Below are positions 23,175-30,668 of a stretch of 34,935 nucleotides of DNA, in pieces. The DNA comes from an uncultured Clostridia bacterium (lineage in GTDB: Bacteria > Bacillota > Clostridia > Lachnospirales > Lachnospiraceae): contig CAMOSC010000007.1 in assembly GCA_946624325.1 (NCBI GenBank), positions 1-34,935 of the forward strand, given 5' to 3'. The translations under genes were made by a program, and so were the position numbers. The notes beneath the pieces are model-generated. The model searched no databases, was not told the origin of the DNA, and saw only the letters and a list, made by a program, of their open reading frames with translations. Every line of letters starts with the position of its first letter. The stretch's first letter is position 1.

Positions 23175-24374
23175 CTACCGGTACAGCTTTGCCAGACCGC
23201 CCTCCGCGGTCTCCCGGTAGATGCGGTTTAAATCCCTTCCGGTCTGGTACATGGTCTGCACCACCATATCGAAGGAGATTTTCCGGGTGGAAGTTAGGAA
23301 ATTGGCTATCCGCACGGAATTAATGGCCCGCATGGCGGCGACCGCGTTCCGCTCAATACACGGGATCTGTACCAGACCGCCGATCGGGTCGCAGGTGAGG
23401 CCCAGATGATGCTCCAGCGCCACCTCGGCCGCGTACTCGATCTGGTCGATACCCATCTCAAACAGCTCCGCCAGGGCCGCCGATGCCATGGAGCAGGCAG
23501 TCCCGATCTCCGCCTGGCATCCGCATTCCGCCCCGCTGATGGACGCGTTGGTCTTCACCAGGTTCCCGATTATGCCCGCAACCGCCAGCGCCCGAAGCAC
23601 CCTGCGGTCGCTGATCCCCTTCTCCTCCTGCATGTACCGCAGGACGGCCGGCATGGTGCTGCAGGCGCCGCAGGTCGGCGCGGTAACGACCGTCCCGCCG
23701 TCCGCGTTCTGCTCGCTGACCGCAAAGGCATAGGCACAGACAATGCGGTTCTCACGGGTCTCCGGCCGTTCGTCAATATGGCGCTGATTGTATAGCATCT
23801 GCGCCTTCCGTTCCACGTTCAGCCCGCCGGGCAGTACGCCGCTGCAGGTCAGGCCGTCCTGGATGGAATCGCACATGGTATTCCACACCTCAAACAGGAA
23901 ATCCCAGATCTTCGGCCCTTCCTTTTCTTCGACGTAATCGCTGATGCGCATGCGCCTGCTCTTGCAGTACGCGGCAATTTCCGCGAAGCTGTGTTCCCCG
24001 TAGATTTCCGGCGGATCAGCCTCAGGCCGCCCTTCAATCCGTATATCGCCTCCTCCGATGCTCAGCACCCGCATGCTTCCCGTGCAGGTATCCCCCCGGT
24101 AGGCCGCCAGATCCATCGTGTTCGGATGCGGAATAGTCAGGCTTTCATCTTCATTGAAAACGATTTCCACCGGTTTCGGGGCAAAGGTCTGCGCAAGGAC
24201 ACGGTCGGTCCCGTGGCCTCTGCCGGTGCGGGAGAGCGATCCGTACAGCGTTACCGAAAACCGTTCTGCCTCCCCGTGCTCCGCCAGGAACACCTTTGCA
24301 GCCCGCTCCGGTCCCATGGTATGGGAGCTGGAAGGGCCTTTGCCTGTTTTATAGATTTCTCGGATTGATTTCAT
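23175..24374 (-). CDS. sdaA: L-serine dehydratase, iron-sulfur type, single chain
   Basis: This 399-residue cytoplasmic enzyme converts L-serine to pyruvate and ammonia using an oxygen-sensitive iron-sulfur cluster. It combines the beta domain (KTGKGPSSSHTMGPERAA, then YGSLSRTGRGHGTDRVL) and the alpha domain in one chain. Cluster-type cysteines appear in VVTAPTCGACSTMPAV, SGAECGCQAEIGTACSM and LGLTCDPIGG. A C-terminal tail NRIYRETAEGGLAKLY is typical. The length is close to 400, slightly shorter than the E. coli single-chain form. The start at 24374 has GAAGGAG upstream. Oxygen sensitivity fits an anaerobe. Confidence 0.92.
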   Translation of the reverse strand: MKSIREIYKTGKGPSSSHTMGPERAAKVFLAEHGEAERFSVTLYGSLSRTGRGHGTDRVLAQTFAPKPVEIVFNEDESLTIPHPNTMDLAAYRGDTCTGSMRVLSIGGGDIRIEGRPEADPPEIYGEHSFAEIAAYCKSRRMRISDYVEEKEGPKIWDFLFEVWNTMCDSIQDGLTCSGVLPGGLNVERKAQMLYNQRHIDERPETRENRIVCAYAFAVSEQNADGGTVVTAPTCGACSTMPAVLRYMQEEKGISDRRVLRALAVAGIIGNLVKTNASISGAECGCQAEIGTACSMASAALAELFEMGIDQIEYAAEVALEHHLGLTCDPIGGLVQIPCIERNAVAAMRAINSVRIANFLTSTRKISFDMVVQTMYQTGRDLNRIYRETAEGGLAKLYR

Positions 24375-24700
24375 AAGAAGCCATGTCTCCTTCTGCCGGT
24401 CCGGCGGTTCAGGACTGTTTGTATTGCCAGCGCCGGATATTGCAAAAACGGTTTTTGGAATGTCATTTGCATGAACATTTCCCCTGCCTGAGCGTACAAT
24501 GAATCCTGCGTTATCTCAGAATGGGATATTGCTCAGGTGAATGCCATCGCTTTTTATGGCGTTCACGATATATCATACATTATGCCCGCATAAAAAGCAA
24601 GGAAAGGCATCCCCCCTGAGTCGGATTTCCGGACGGATATCCGGGCATGCACACATTATGTGTCATTTTGCTGCATCTTGTCTCAACGCAAAGGATTTTC
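24375..24700. other. Intergenic region with one clear palindrome
   Basis: No gene is seen here. The palindrome CAAAAAC-G-GTTTTTG at 24443-24457 lies about 70 bases before the serine dehydratase start and may be an operator. The rest is AT-richer than its surroundings and carries no stable hairpin that I trust. Confidence 0.45.
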
Positions 24701-24729
24701 TTGCAATCCGGCACATGAAAGCATACAAT
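24701..24729 (+). promoter_or_regulatory. Promoter of recQ
   Basis: TTGCAA (24701-24706) and TACAAT (24724-24729) are 17 bases apart. The transcript would have a leader of about 300 bases, containing a CTGTCT/AGACAG hairpin (about 24811-24848), then L2 and L1 in tandem. Confidence 0.6.
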
Positions 24730-24871
24730 AATGACAGGTCTGTACCGTAAAAAACCATGCCGCATGACCGGAGGGCTTGTCGTCGATAATAAACGCCGCC
24801 GCGCTGCCGCATACAGGACTGTCTTTGGGAGCCGTTCTCCCGGAGACAGCGAAAAAACCGAGAGACATACT

Positions 24872-24932
24872 ATGATACCGGCAAGGTATCAGTAAGTCGG
24901 ACATCTGCGGCAAAAGTCGCTGCAGGGAGGAG
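24872..24932 (+). promoter_or_regulatory. L2 leader element, copy 2, in the recQ leader
   Basis: This block matches the minus-strand copy at 9736-9796: ATGATACC, GGTATCAGTAAGTCGGAC, TCTGC-GC, CGCTGC and GGGAGGAG. Here the ribosome site is followed seven bases later by TTG, which opens a 13-codon frame running into L1 and ending at TAG. The frame could be a leader peptide, or the ribosome site may be a leftover now replaced by the one in L1. Confidence 0.6.
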
Positions 24933-24941
24933 ACATATTTT

Positions 24942-25030
24942 GCCCACGGCTGCGCCCTCTGCAGGCGTGACTGCAAAATAGTCATCCGCGGCCATTCAGT
25001 CAAAGTACAAAACTGCGGTTTGGGAGGAGG
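24942..25030 (+). promoter_or_regulatory. L1 leader element, copy D, before recQ
   Basis: GCCCACGGCTGC and GCAGGCGTG form the first stem around a loop that differs from copies A and B. AGTCATCCGCGGCCATTC, AGTCAAAG and TACAAAACTGCGGTTT follow. It ends in GGGAGGAGG, which serves the TTG start of recQ five bases later. Confidence 0.7.
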
Positions 25031-25035
25031 CTGTT

Positions 25036-27525
25036 TTGGAACAGAAAAAACAATTACTGCTGAAACAATACTACGGTTATGATTCCTTCCGCCCCGGGCA
25101 GGAGGAAATCATCGACCGGATCCTCGCGGGACAGGACGTGCTGGCGGTCATGCCCACGGGAGCCGGCAAGTCCATCTGCTACCAGCTGCCCGCGCTGCTG
25201 CTTGAGGGCGTGACAATTGTCCTTTCGCCCCTGATCTCGCTTATGAAGGACCAGGTGCAGGCGTTGAAGGAAAACGGAATCCCCGCCGCTTTTATCAACA
25301 GCTCCCTGGATACCTCCGAGATACGGGAAACCGTCCGTGAAGCGGCGCAGGGGCGCATAAAGCTCCTCTATCTGGCGCCGGAACGCCTGGATTCGGGGGA
25401 CCTGGGGGAGCTGCTTTACTCCGGCAGAATATCCATGCTCGCGGTGGATGAGGCCCACTGTATCTCCCAGTGGGGGCAGGATTTCCGGCCCAGCTACCGC
25501 CGCATTCCCGATTTTGTGCGCTCCCTGCCGTATCGTCCGGTGCTCTCGGCCTTTACAGCCACCGCAACCGCCCGCGTGCGGGAGGATATCCTTGCCGGCC
25601 TTATGCTTCGCGATCCCTATACGGCCATTTCGGGCTTTGACCGTCCGAACCTCTTCTTCCGTGTGGAAACCCCGAAGGATAAGCTCGCCTTCATCCTCGA
25701 TTATGCTGCCCGGCACGCAACCGAAAGCGGTATCATTTACTGTGCCACACGAAAGCAGACCGACCAGGTATATCTGGCGCTGGCCGCCGCCGGGGTTGAG
25801 GTGACCCGTTACCATGCGGGGCTCTCGCAGCTGGAACGCCGGGAAAGCCAGGAGGATTTTCTCTACGACCGCAGCCGCATCATGGTTGCCACCAACGCCT
25901 TCGGCATGGGCATCGACAAATCCAATGTGCGTTTTGTGCTCCATTACAGCATGCCCGGCAGCCTGGAGGATTATTACCAGGAGGCGGGCCGCGCCGGCAG
26001 GGACGGTGAGCCGGCTGAGTGCGTACTGCTCTATGCCCCGGCCGACACCGAAACCCAGCGTTTCCTGCTGACGCAGCACAATCCGGAGCTGCTGAACCGG
26101 AATCTCCCCTCCCCGGAGGATGATTTTTTCCGCTATGCTTCCGAGTATTATGTGCCTGAGGGGTTTACTCAGGATATGACCGACGGTTTTACCCCGGATA
26201 TGCCCGACGACTCCCCGCGCGATTCCCTGCCTCCTGCTGATCTGGCGGAGATAGAGCGCTCCGGCAGGATCCGCCTCGAAAAAATGCGCGCCTATTGCCT
26301 CACGACAGCGTGCTATCGCAAAACCATCCTGGAATATTTCGGTGAGAACGCACCGGCCTCCTGCGGCAGCTGCGCCAACTGCTGCGCAGATTGGTCCGAA
26401 ACGGACGTAACCGCCGAAGCAAAGCAGGTAATAAACTGCATTTACGAGACCAGACAGCGTTATGGTGCGTCTCTCATCGCGGAAACGCTGGCAGGCAAAA
26501 ACAACACCAGGACAAGGAAGGCCGGAACCGTCAGTCTGAAAACCTTCGGCAGGCTATCCGGATACCCGGTTGCGGATATTCAGGGACTCATCGACTTTCT
26601 TCTGGCGGAAGGTTATCTTGAAAAAACCATGGACCGCTACCCGCTCCTGAAGCTGACCGGCAGGATGAAGGAGCTGGCGGATCCGGATGTCAGGCTCACA
26701 ATGCGAAACCGCGTGTCATCCGCGGAAGCGGCCGGGGACAGTTTGCGCTATATGGACGGCACTGCCCGCCCGGATGACGCCGGTGCAGCGGGCAGGGGAG
26801 CGCTCCCCGGCTCCCGGAAAGCCTCCTCAGGCAAAGGCACAAAGGGCCCGCAGATACCGCTCTCCCCGCTGCAGCTCTCCCTCTTTGAACAGCTGCGCGT
26901 GCTCAGGGCAAGCCTCGCCAGGCAGGAAAAAATCCCTCCCTTTGTGGTATTTTCGGACCGTTCCCTGCATGATATGTGTGAAAAGCTTCCCCTTACCCGC
27001 AGCGCCTTCCTCACCGTTTCCGGCGTGGGCCTGCAGAAATCGGATAAATACGGGGACGCCTTCGTAAAAGAGATTTCGGAATTTGCCGAAAGCCATGGCG
27101 GACGGGATGCCCTGCTTTCCGCCCGGGAAGAGCAGCCCAAAAAAGCGGCGGCACCCTCCGCGGAAAAAGGACCCTTCCGGCTTCTTCCCGAAGAAGCCGC
27201 GGCCTTCACCCCGTCCGCGGAGCCCTGCAGCGCGGCCGACCTGGCCAAAAGCCTTCAGGCGCTGGTAAGCGGTGAACGAAAAGCCTCCATGGAAAGGCTT
27301 TTCGGCACCACGATTACACGAAAACTCACGGAGCTTGGGTATATTCAGGAAAGCACTTCGGAGGACAGCCGTTTTAACAGCCTGCTTCCGACAACGAGCG
27401 GAACCGATGCCGGGCTTGCCGCAGAAGCCAGAACCGGCCAGAAAGGGAAGGAATACTTTGTGCTGCGCTTTGCGGAGCCGGCACAGACGCTTGTGCTGAA
27501 GCTTTTTACCGCCCCGCAGCAGTAA
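25036..27525 (+). CDS. recQ: ATP-dependent DNA helicase RecQ
   Basis: This 829-residue 3'-5' helicase unwinds DNA in recombination and fork repair. Walker A is MPTGAGKS (about 39-46), the DEAH box is AVDEAHCISQWG (about 136-147), and helicase motif VI is QEAGRAGRDG. Zinc ligands Cys426, Cys443, Cys446 and Cys449 have the same spacing as in E. coli RecQ. An HRDC domain (about 615-695) contains DMCEKLPLTRSAFLTVSGVG. A further C-terminal part with LFGTTITRKLTELGYIQ makes the protein longer than the usual 600 or so residues. An insert at about 375-400, GFTQDMTDGFTPDMPDD, is a small internal repeat before the zinc site. The start is TTG 25036, chosen for GGGAGGAGG upstream. Confidence 0.93.
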   Translation: MEQKKQLLLKQYYGYDSFRPGQEEIIDRILAGQDVLAVMPTGAGKSICYQLPALLLEGVTIVLSPLISLMKDQVQALKENGIPAAFINSSLDTSEIRETVREAAQGRIKLLYLAPERLDSGDLGELLYSGRISMLAVDEAHCISQWGQDFRPSYRRIPDFVRSLPYRPVLSAFTATATARVREDILAGLMLRDPYTAISGFDRPNLFFRVETPKDKLAFILDYAARHATESGIIYCATRKQTDQVYLALAAAGVEVTRYHAGLSQLERRESQEDFLYDRSRIMVATNAFGMGIDKSNVRFVLHYSMPGSLEDYYQEAGRAGRDGEPAECVLLYAPADTETQRFLLTQHNPELLNRNLPSPEDDFFRYASEYYVPEGFTQDMTDGFTPDMPDDSPRDSLPPADLAEIERSGRIRLEKMRAYCLTTACYRKTILEYFGENAPASCGSCANCCADWSETDVTAEAKQVINCIYETRQRYGASLIAETLAGKNNTRTRKAGTVSLKTFGRLSGYPVADIQGLIDFLLAEGYLEKTMDRYPLLKLTGRMKELADPDVRLTMRNRVSSAEAAGDSLRYMDGTARPDDAGAAGRGALPGSRKASSGKGTKGPQIPLSPLQLSLFEQLRVLRASLARQEKIPPFVVFSDRSLHDMCEKLPLTRSAFLTVSGVGLQKSDKYGDAFVKEISEFAESHGGRDALLSAREEQPKKAAAPSAEKGPFRLLPEEAAAFTPSAEPCSAADLAKSLQALVSGERKASMERLFGTTITRKLTELGYIQESTSEDSRFNSLLPTTSGTDAGLAAEARTGQKGKEYFVLRFAEPAQTLVLKLFTAPQQ

Positions 27526-27589
27526 GAAACCGCGTGTAAATAACCTGGTAACCGTTCCCCGCAGATCTGCATCCGGCGGACACGCCGCA

Positions 27590-27642
27590 ACTCCGGAAAT
27601 GGCTGTTTTTCGCCATTTCCGGAGTCCGGCTCTGAACAGCAA
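27590..27642. repeat. Partial copy of the palindromic element after recQ
   Basis: ACTCCGGAAATGGC (27590-27603) pairs perfectly with GCCATTTCCGGAGT (27612-27625). It is followed by CCGGCTCTGAACAGCAA (27626-27642), the terminal repeat of the element at 4969-5123 in the reverse orientation. The opposite end is missing. It may also act as a transcription end for recQ, though no T-tract follows the stem. Confidence 0.6.
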
Positions 27643-27792
27643 CACAACTTGTACATTTACTTGTCTGATTGACAGACCGGACTGCGTTGCCGTCTGCGGT
27701 AAACGCTCCGTCGGAGCCTTTGTCTGCATGCTCAGGCAGGTTGGCGATGTAGCGAAAGATCCCGGCAGATCACCATTGAAAGAGGTTATGGA

Positions 27793-30360
27793 ATGAAACA
27801 TCGCATCCGCATCGGCAAGACGGTTCCCAACACCGGGGCCATGGATTTCTCCTGTCTCCTGGACGCACCGGCCGGGAAGCACGGGTTTGTTACCGTCAGG
27901 GGAGAACATTTCTATTTTGAGGACGGCACGCAGGCCCGCTTCATCGGCTTTAACTTTGCCGTGCGGGCCAATATGCCGGATCATACCACAGCCGAAAAAA
28001 TCAGCGCTCGCCTTGCAAGCATGGGCGTGAACCTGGTGCGGCTCACCGGGGCCGACGTTCCGCCTTCCCCGAAGGGCTGGAGCAGCAACCCGGATTATCC
28101 GCTCCTGAATTACCCGGAGAGCACACGGCATTTTCATCCGGGCGGTCTGGACCGCCTGGATTACTGGTGCGCCTGCCTGAAGGAAAAAGGCATTTATCTC
28201 CAGCTGGACCTGCTCGTCGCGCGCTGTTTCCTGCCTCAGGACGGCCTGGACCGGCCGGAAGCGCTCTCGCCCTCCAAGTCCAGCAGCCATGTTAACGACC
28301 GCCTCCTGCAGTTGCAGAAGGAATATGCCTCCATGCTGCTGTCCCATGTGAATCCCTACACAGGACTCGCCTATAAGGATGACCCTGCCGTATGCGCCAT
28401 CCAGATCTGCAATGAGGATTCCTTCTTTTTTGACGTGGAGGCCCGCAGGTCCTTCCCCGGCGTTGCGTTTTATAAAGCGGAGATGCAGGAACGCTTCAAC
28501 CACTTTCTGCTGGCAAAGTACCACAGCCGGGAGCATCTTGCAGAGGCCTGGACCTGGAACGGCATCTGTGCCCTTCTGCCGGAGGAAGATCCCCTGTCAG
28601 GCACCGTCCGCTGTCCCGAGGCCGGCGATTATGCGCAGCCCGTCAACGACCCTGCCGGCGACTGGGGCTCTCCGGACAGCCCCGCCCGCTATGCGGACTA
28701 CGCGGAGTTCGGCATGTGGATGAACCGGCGTTATTACGGGGAAATGATCGGCCACATCCGCTCCCTCGGCACCCGTATTCCCGTCACCACAAACTGCCTG
28801 TACACCGGTGCGGCGGATGTCGCCTCCAGCTGCATGGGAGATTTCATGCAGAACAATACCTATTTCAACCACCCCGCAGCTGTCATGTTGCCTCCCGGTA
28901 CGCTTTATGTCCCGAATCTGCGGGAATATGTTTCGCAGGATCCCAGATGCCTCGTGCCTTCCTGCATGGAACCCCGCGGAAATCTGACGGTTCAGGCAGG
29001 CGCCGCGGTGCTTGAGGGGAAGCCCTTTGTCCTGAATGAGTGGAATGAATACGGGGAAGCGCCCTTCCATGCCTCCGCCTTTCTCATGACAGCGGCCTAC
29101 GGCTGCCTGAACGGCTGGGACGGGCTGGATATCTACTGCTATACCACAAGCGATAACCTGGAGGATCAGCCCGAGGATGAAATCGCCCATATCATGGACG
29201 CCTACAACGATCCCTCCCTGATCCTGCAGTTCCCCATGCTGTCCGCCGTTTTCCTGCAGGGCCTGGTAAAGGAAGCCCGCAACCGGGTAGATATCGTCTA
29301 CTCGGAGAATGACCTGCAAACCCAGCCCTCCGGGCACCGTCTGCCCTATACCTGTCTGCCCTTTGTCAGTAAAACCCGTTCCGTATTTCTGACGCAGGGG
29401 GAGCGCTATGAGGGAAATGCGGATCTGGCGGTTACGGCCGGCTTTGTCCGGGGCACCGACCTGTACAACGCCTCCCACGCCGTTCTCTTCTCCCATTCCC
29501 CCTGGCGCGACGTATGGCGCAGGGGAGATGCCGGCAGCGACTGGTTTTCAATCTACAAAAAGGGGGCAGAGCCCCTGAAAGACTTCACCCGGTCCGATGT
29601 CTGGCAAAACAGTCGCTTCCTCGTTTTTGACGATGTGAAAAGCCTTATCACGCAGGATGACTGGAGGCCCTTCTCGCTGGCAGTGGATCATGCCATGAAG
29701 CATTTCGGGCTCCTGTCGGAGGGGGAGGGGCTTGTAAGGACCTCCCCCGAACCGGAAGAATCCGGGTATACGGATGGCGCACGGAATCCGGAGATCACGC
29801 AGAAGGCGGGCTGTCCTCAGAATCCGGAGATCCCTCGCAAGCAGGAAATTTTCCCGTATCCGGACATCCCCCGGACTGCCTTCCGCTCCGATACCGGGGA
29901 AATCTTCTTTGATCCGGCCCACAGCCTTTTCAGGATCGACGCGGAGCGTATAGCCTTCTTTACCGGGAAGCCGGAGGAAAGCATCCTTATCGGAGGTTTT
30001 ACAATTGTCTGCCGCAATGAGCGCATCACCCTGGGCCTGCTGCCGTTAGACGGCCTTCCGGTTTCCTCCTCCGGGCGCCTCCTGGTAACCGCCATCGGAA
30101 AAACCGGTATGGATGAAACTGCCTGGTCGCCGGTTGACGGCGATCCGTCGCTTACGCGGGTGGAACTGAAGGGGAAGCTCTTCCTGGAGACCTTTGAGGG
30201 AAGCATCCGCCTGCCCGGCCGGATTGCCCCGGTTATGACCGCCCTGGACGTATACGGCAGCCCGCTGCAGGTTATCCGCGCTTCTTCCGCCGGGAAGGAT
30301 GTCTGGAATTTCGAGCTGGATGGGCGTATCCCGTCCGGGAATTTCCTGCTGGAACGTTAA
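27793..30360 (+). CDS. Clan GH-A glycoside hydrolase of uncertain family, intracellular
   Basis: This 855-residue protein has a GH5-like TIM barrel at its N-terminus and no signal peptide. Likely catalytic residues are Glu208 in CAIQICNEDSFF (acid/base, Asn-Glu at a strand end) and Glu416 in PFVLNEWNEYGE (nucleophile). FIGFNFAVRAN and ASMGVNLVRLTG near the start are typical first barrel strands. Residues from about 500 form a long C-terminal region with beta-rich parts and a Pro/Glu-rich linker (about 670-700: NPEITQK, NPEIPRKQE). I cannot name the GH family. A beta-galactosidase or mannosidase-like role fits the neighbouring GH35 locus, but this is a guess. The start at 27793 follows AAAGAGG. 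A terminator lies 130 bases after the stop. Confidence 0.7.
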   Translation: MKHRIRIGKTVPNTGAMDFSCLLDAPAGKHGFVTVRGEHFYFEDGTQARFIGFNFAVRANMPDHTTAEKISARLASMGVNLVRLTGADVPPSPKGWSSNPDYPLLNYPESTRHFHPGGLDRLDYWCACLKEKGIYLQLDLLVARCFLPQDGLDRPEALSPSKSSSHVNDRLLQLQKEYASMLLSHVNPYTGLAYKDDPAVCAIQICNEDSFFFDVEARRSFPGVAFYKAEMQERFNHFLLAKYHSREHLAEAWTWNGICALLPEEDPLSGTVRCPEAGDYAQPVNDPAGDWGSPDSPARYADYAEFGMWMNRRYYGEMIGHIRSLGTRIPVTTNCLYTGAADVASSCMGDFMQNNTYFNHPAAVMLPPGTLYVPNLREYVSQDPRCLVPSCMEPRGNLTVQAGAAVLEGKPFVLNEWNEYGEAPFHASAFLMTAAYGCLNGWDGLDIYCYTTSDNLEDQPEDEIAHIMDAYNDPSLILQFPMLSAVFLQGLVKEARNRVDIVYSENDLQTQPSGHRLPYTCLPFVSKTRSVFLTQGERYEGNADLAVTAGFVRGTDLYNASHAVLFSHSPWRDVWRRGDAGSDWFSIYKKGAEPLKDFTRSDVWQNSRFLVFDDVKSLITQDDWRPFSLAVDHAMKHFGLLSEGEGLVRTSPEPEESGYTDGARNPEITQKAGCPQNPEIPRKQEIFPYPDIPRTAFRSDTGEIFFDPAHSLFRIDAERIAFFTGKPEESILIGGFTIVCRNERITLGLLPLDGLPVSSSGRLLVTAIGKTGMDETAWSPVDGDPSLTRVELKGKLFLETFEGSIRLPGRIAPVMTALDVYGSPLQVIRASSAGKDVWNFELDGRIPSGNFLLER

Positions 30361-30489
30361 AAGCCAAAAACGATATTGTCCGACGCCAGATCCGGGAATG
30401 GCAAAGATCCGCATATAATTGAAGAAACTTTCAATCAGAAAAACTGCCTGTCAAAAATCGTACATAATTCAAGAGCCTTTCAGTCAGGA

Positions 30490-30552
30490 GAGCAGCCCGC
30501 CCGCAAGGAAACGCCGGAATCATTGTTTCTTTGCGGACAGGCTGCTTTCTTT
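30490..30552 (+). terminator. Rho-independent terminator after the GH-A gene
   Basis: AGCAGCC (30491-30497) and a following GC-rich arm pair with the arm ending in GGCTGCT (30540-30546), with a few mismatches. The T-rich run TTCTTTTAT follows. It ends the plus-strand transcript before the convergent GH35 gene. The rest of the gap 30361-30668 shows no gene. Confidence 0.65.
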
Positions 30553-30668
30553 TATGATGATGGGAACACACTCAGGCGGAATTTCATGGAAACGCCGATT
30601 TAAGCGTTTCCTCAGACAAGCAAATTGCACTGGTTATTTGTATACAGCTCCCAATACCGCGGTACCGT

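Noticed and set aside
24735..25030. Known riboswitch in the recQ leader
   Set aside because: I could not match the leader to the conserved core of any riboswitch class I know. Only the L1 and L2 repeats are supported.
26827..28536. Minus-strand frame of 569 codons across recQ and the GH-A gene
   Set aside because: Antisense to two well-supported genes, with no motifs or ribosome site.
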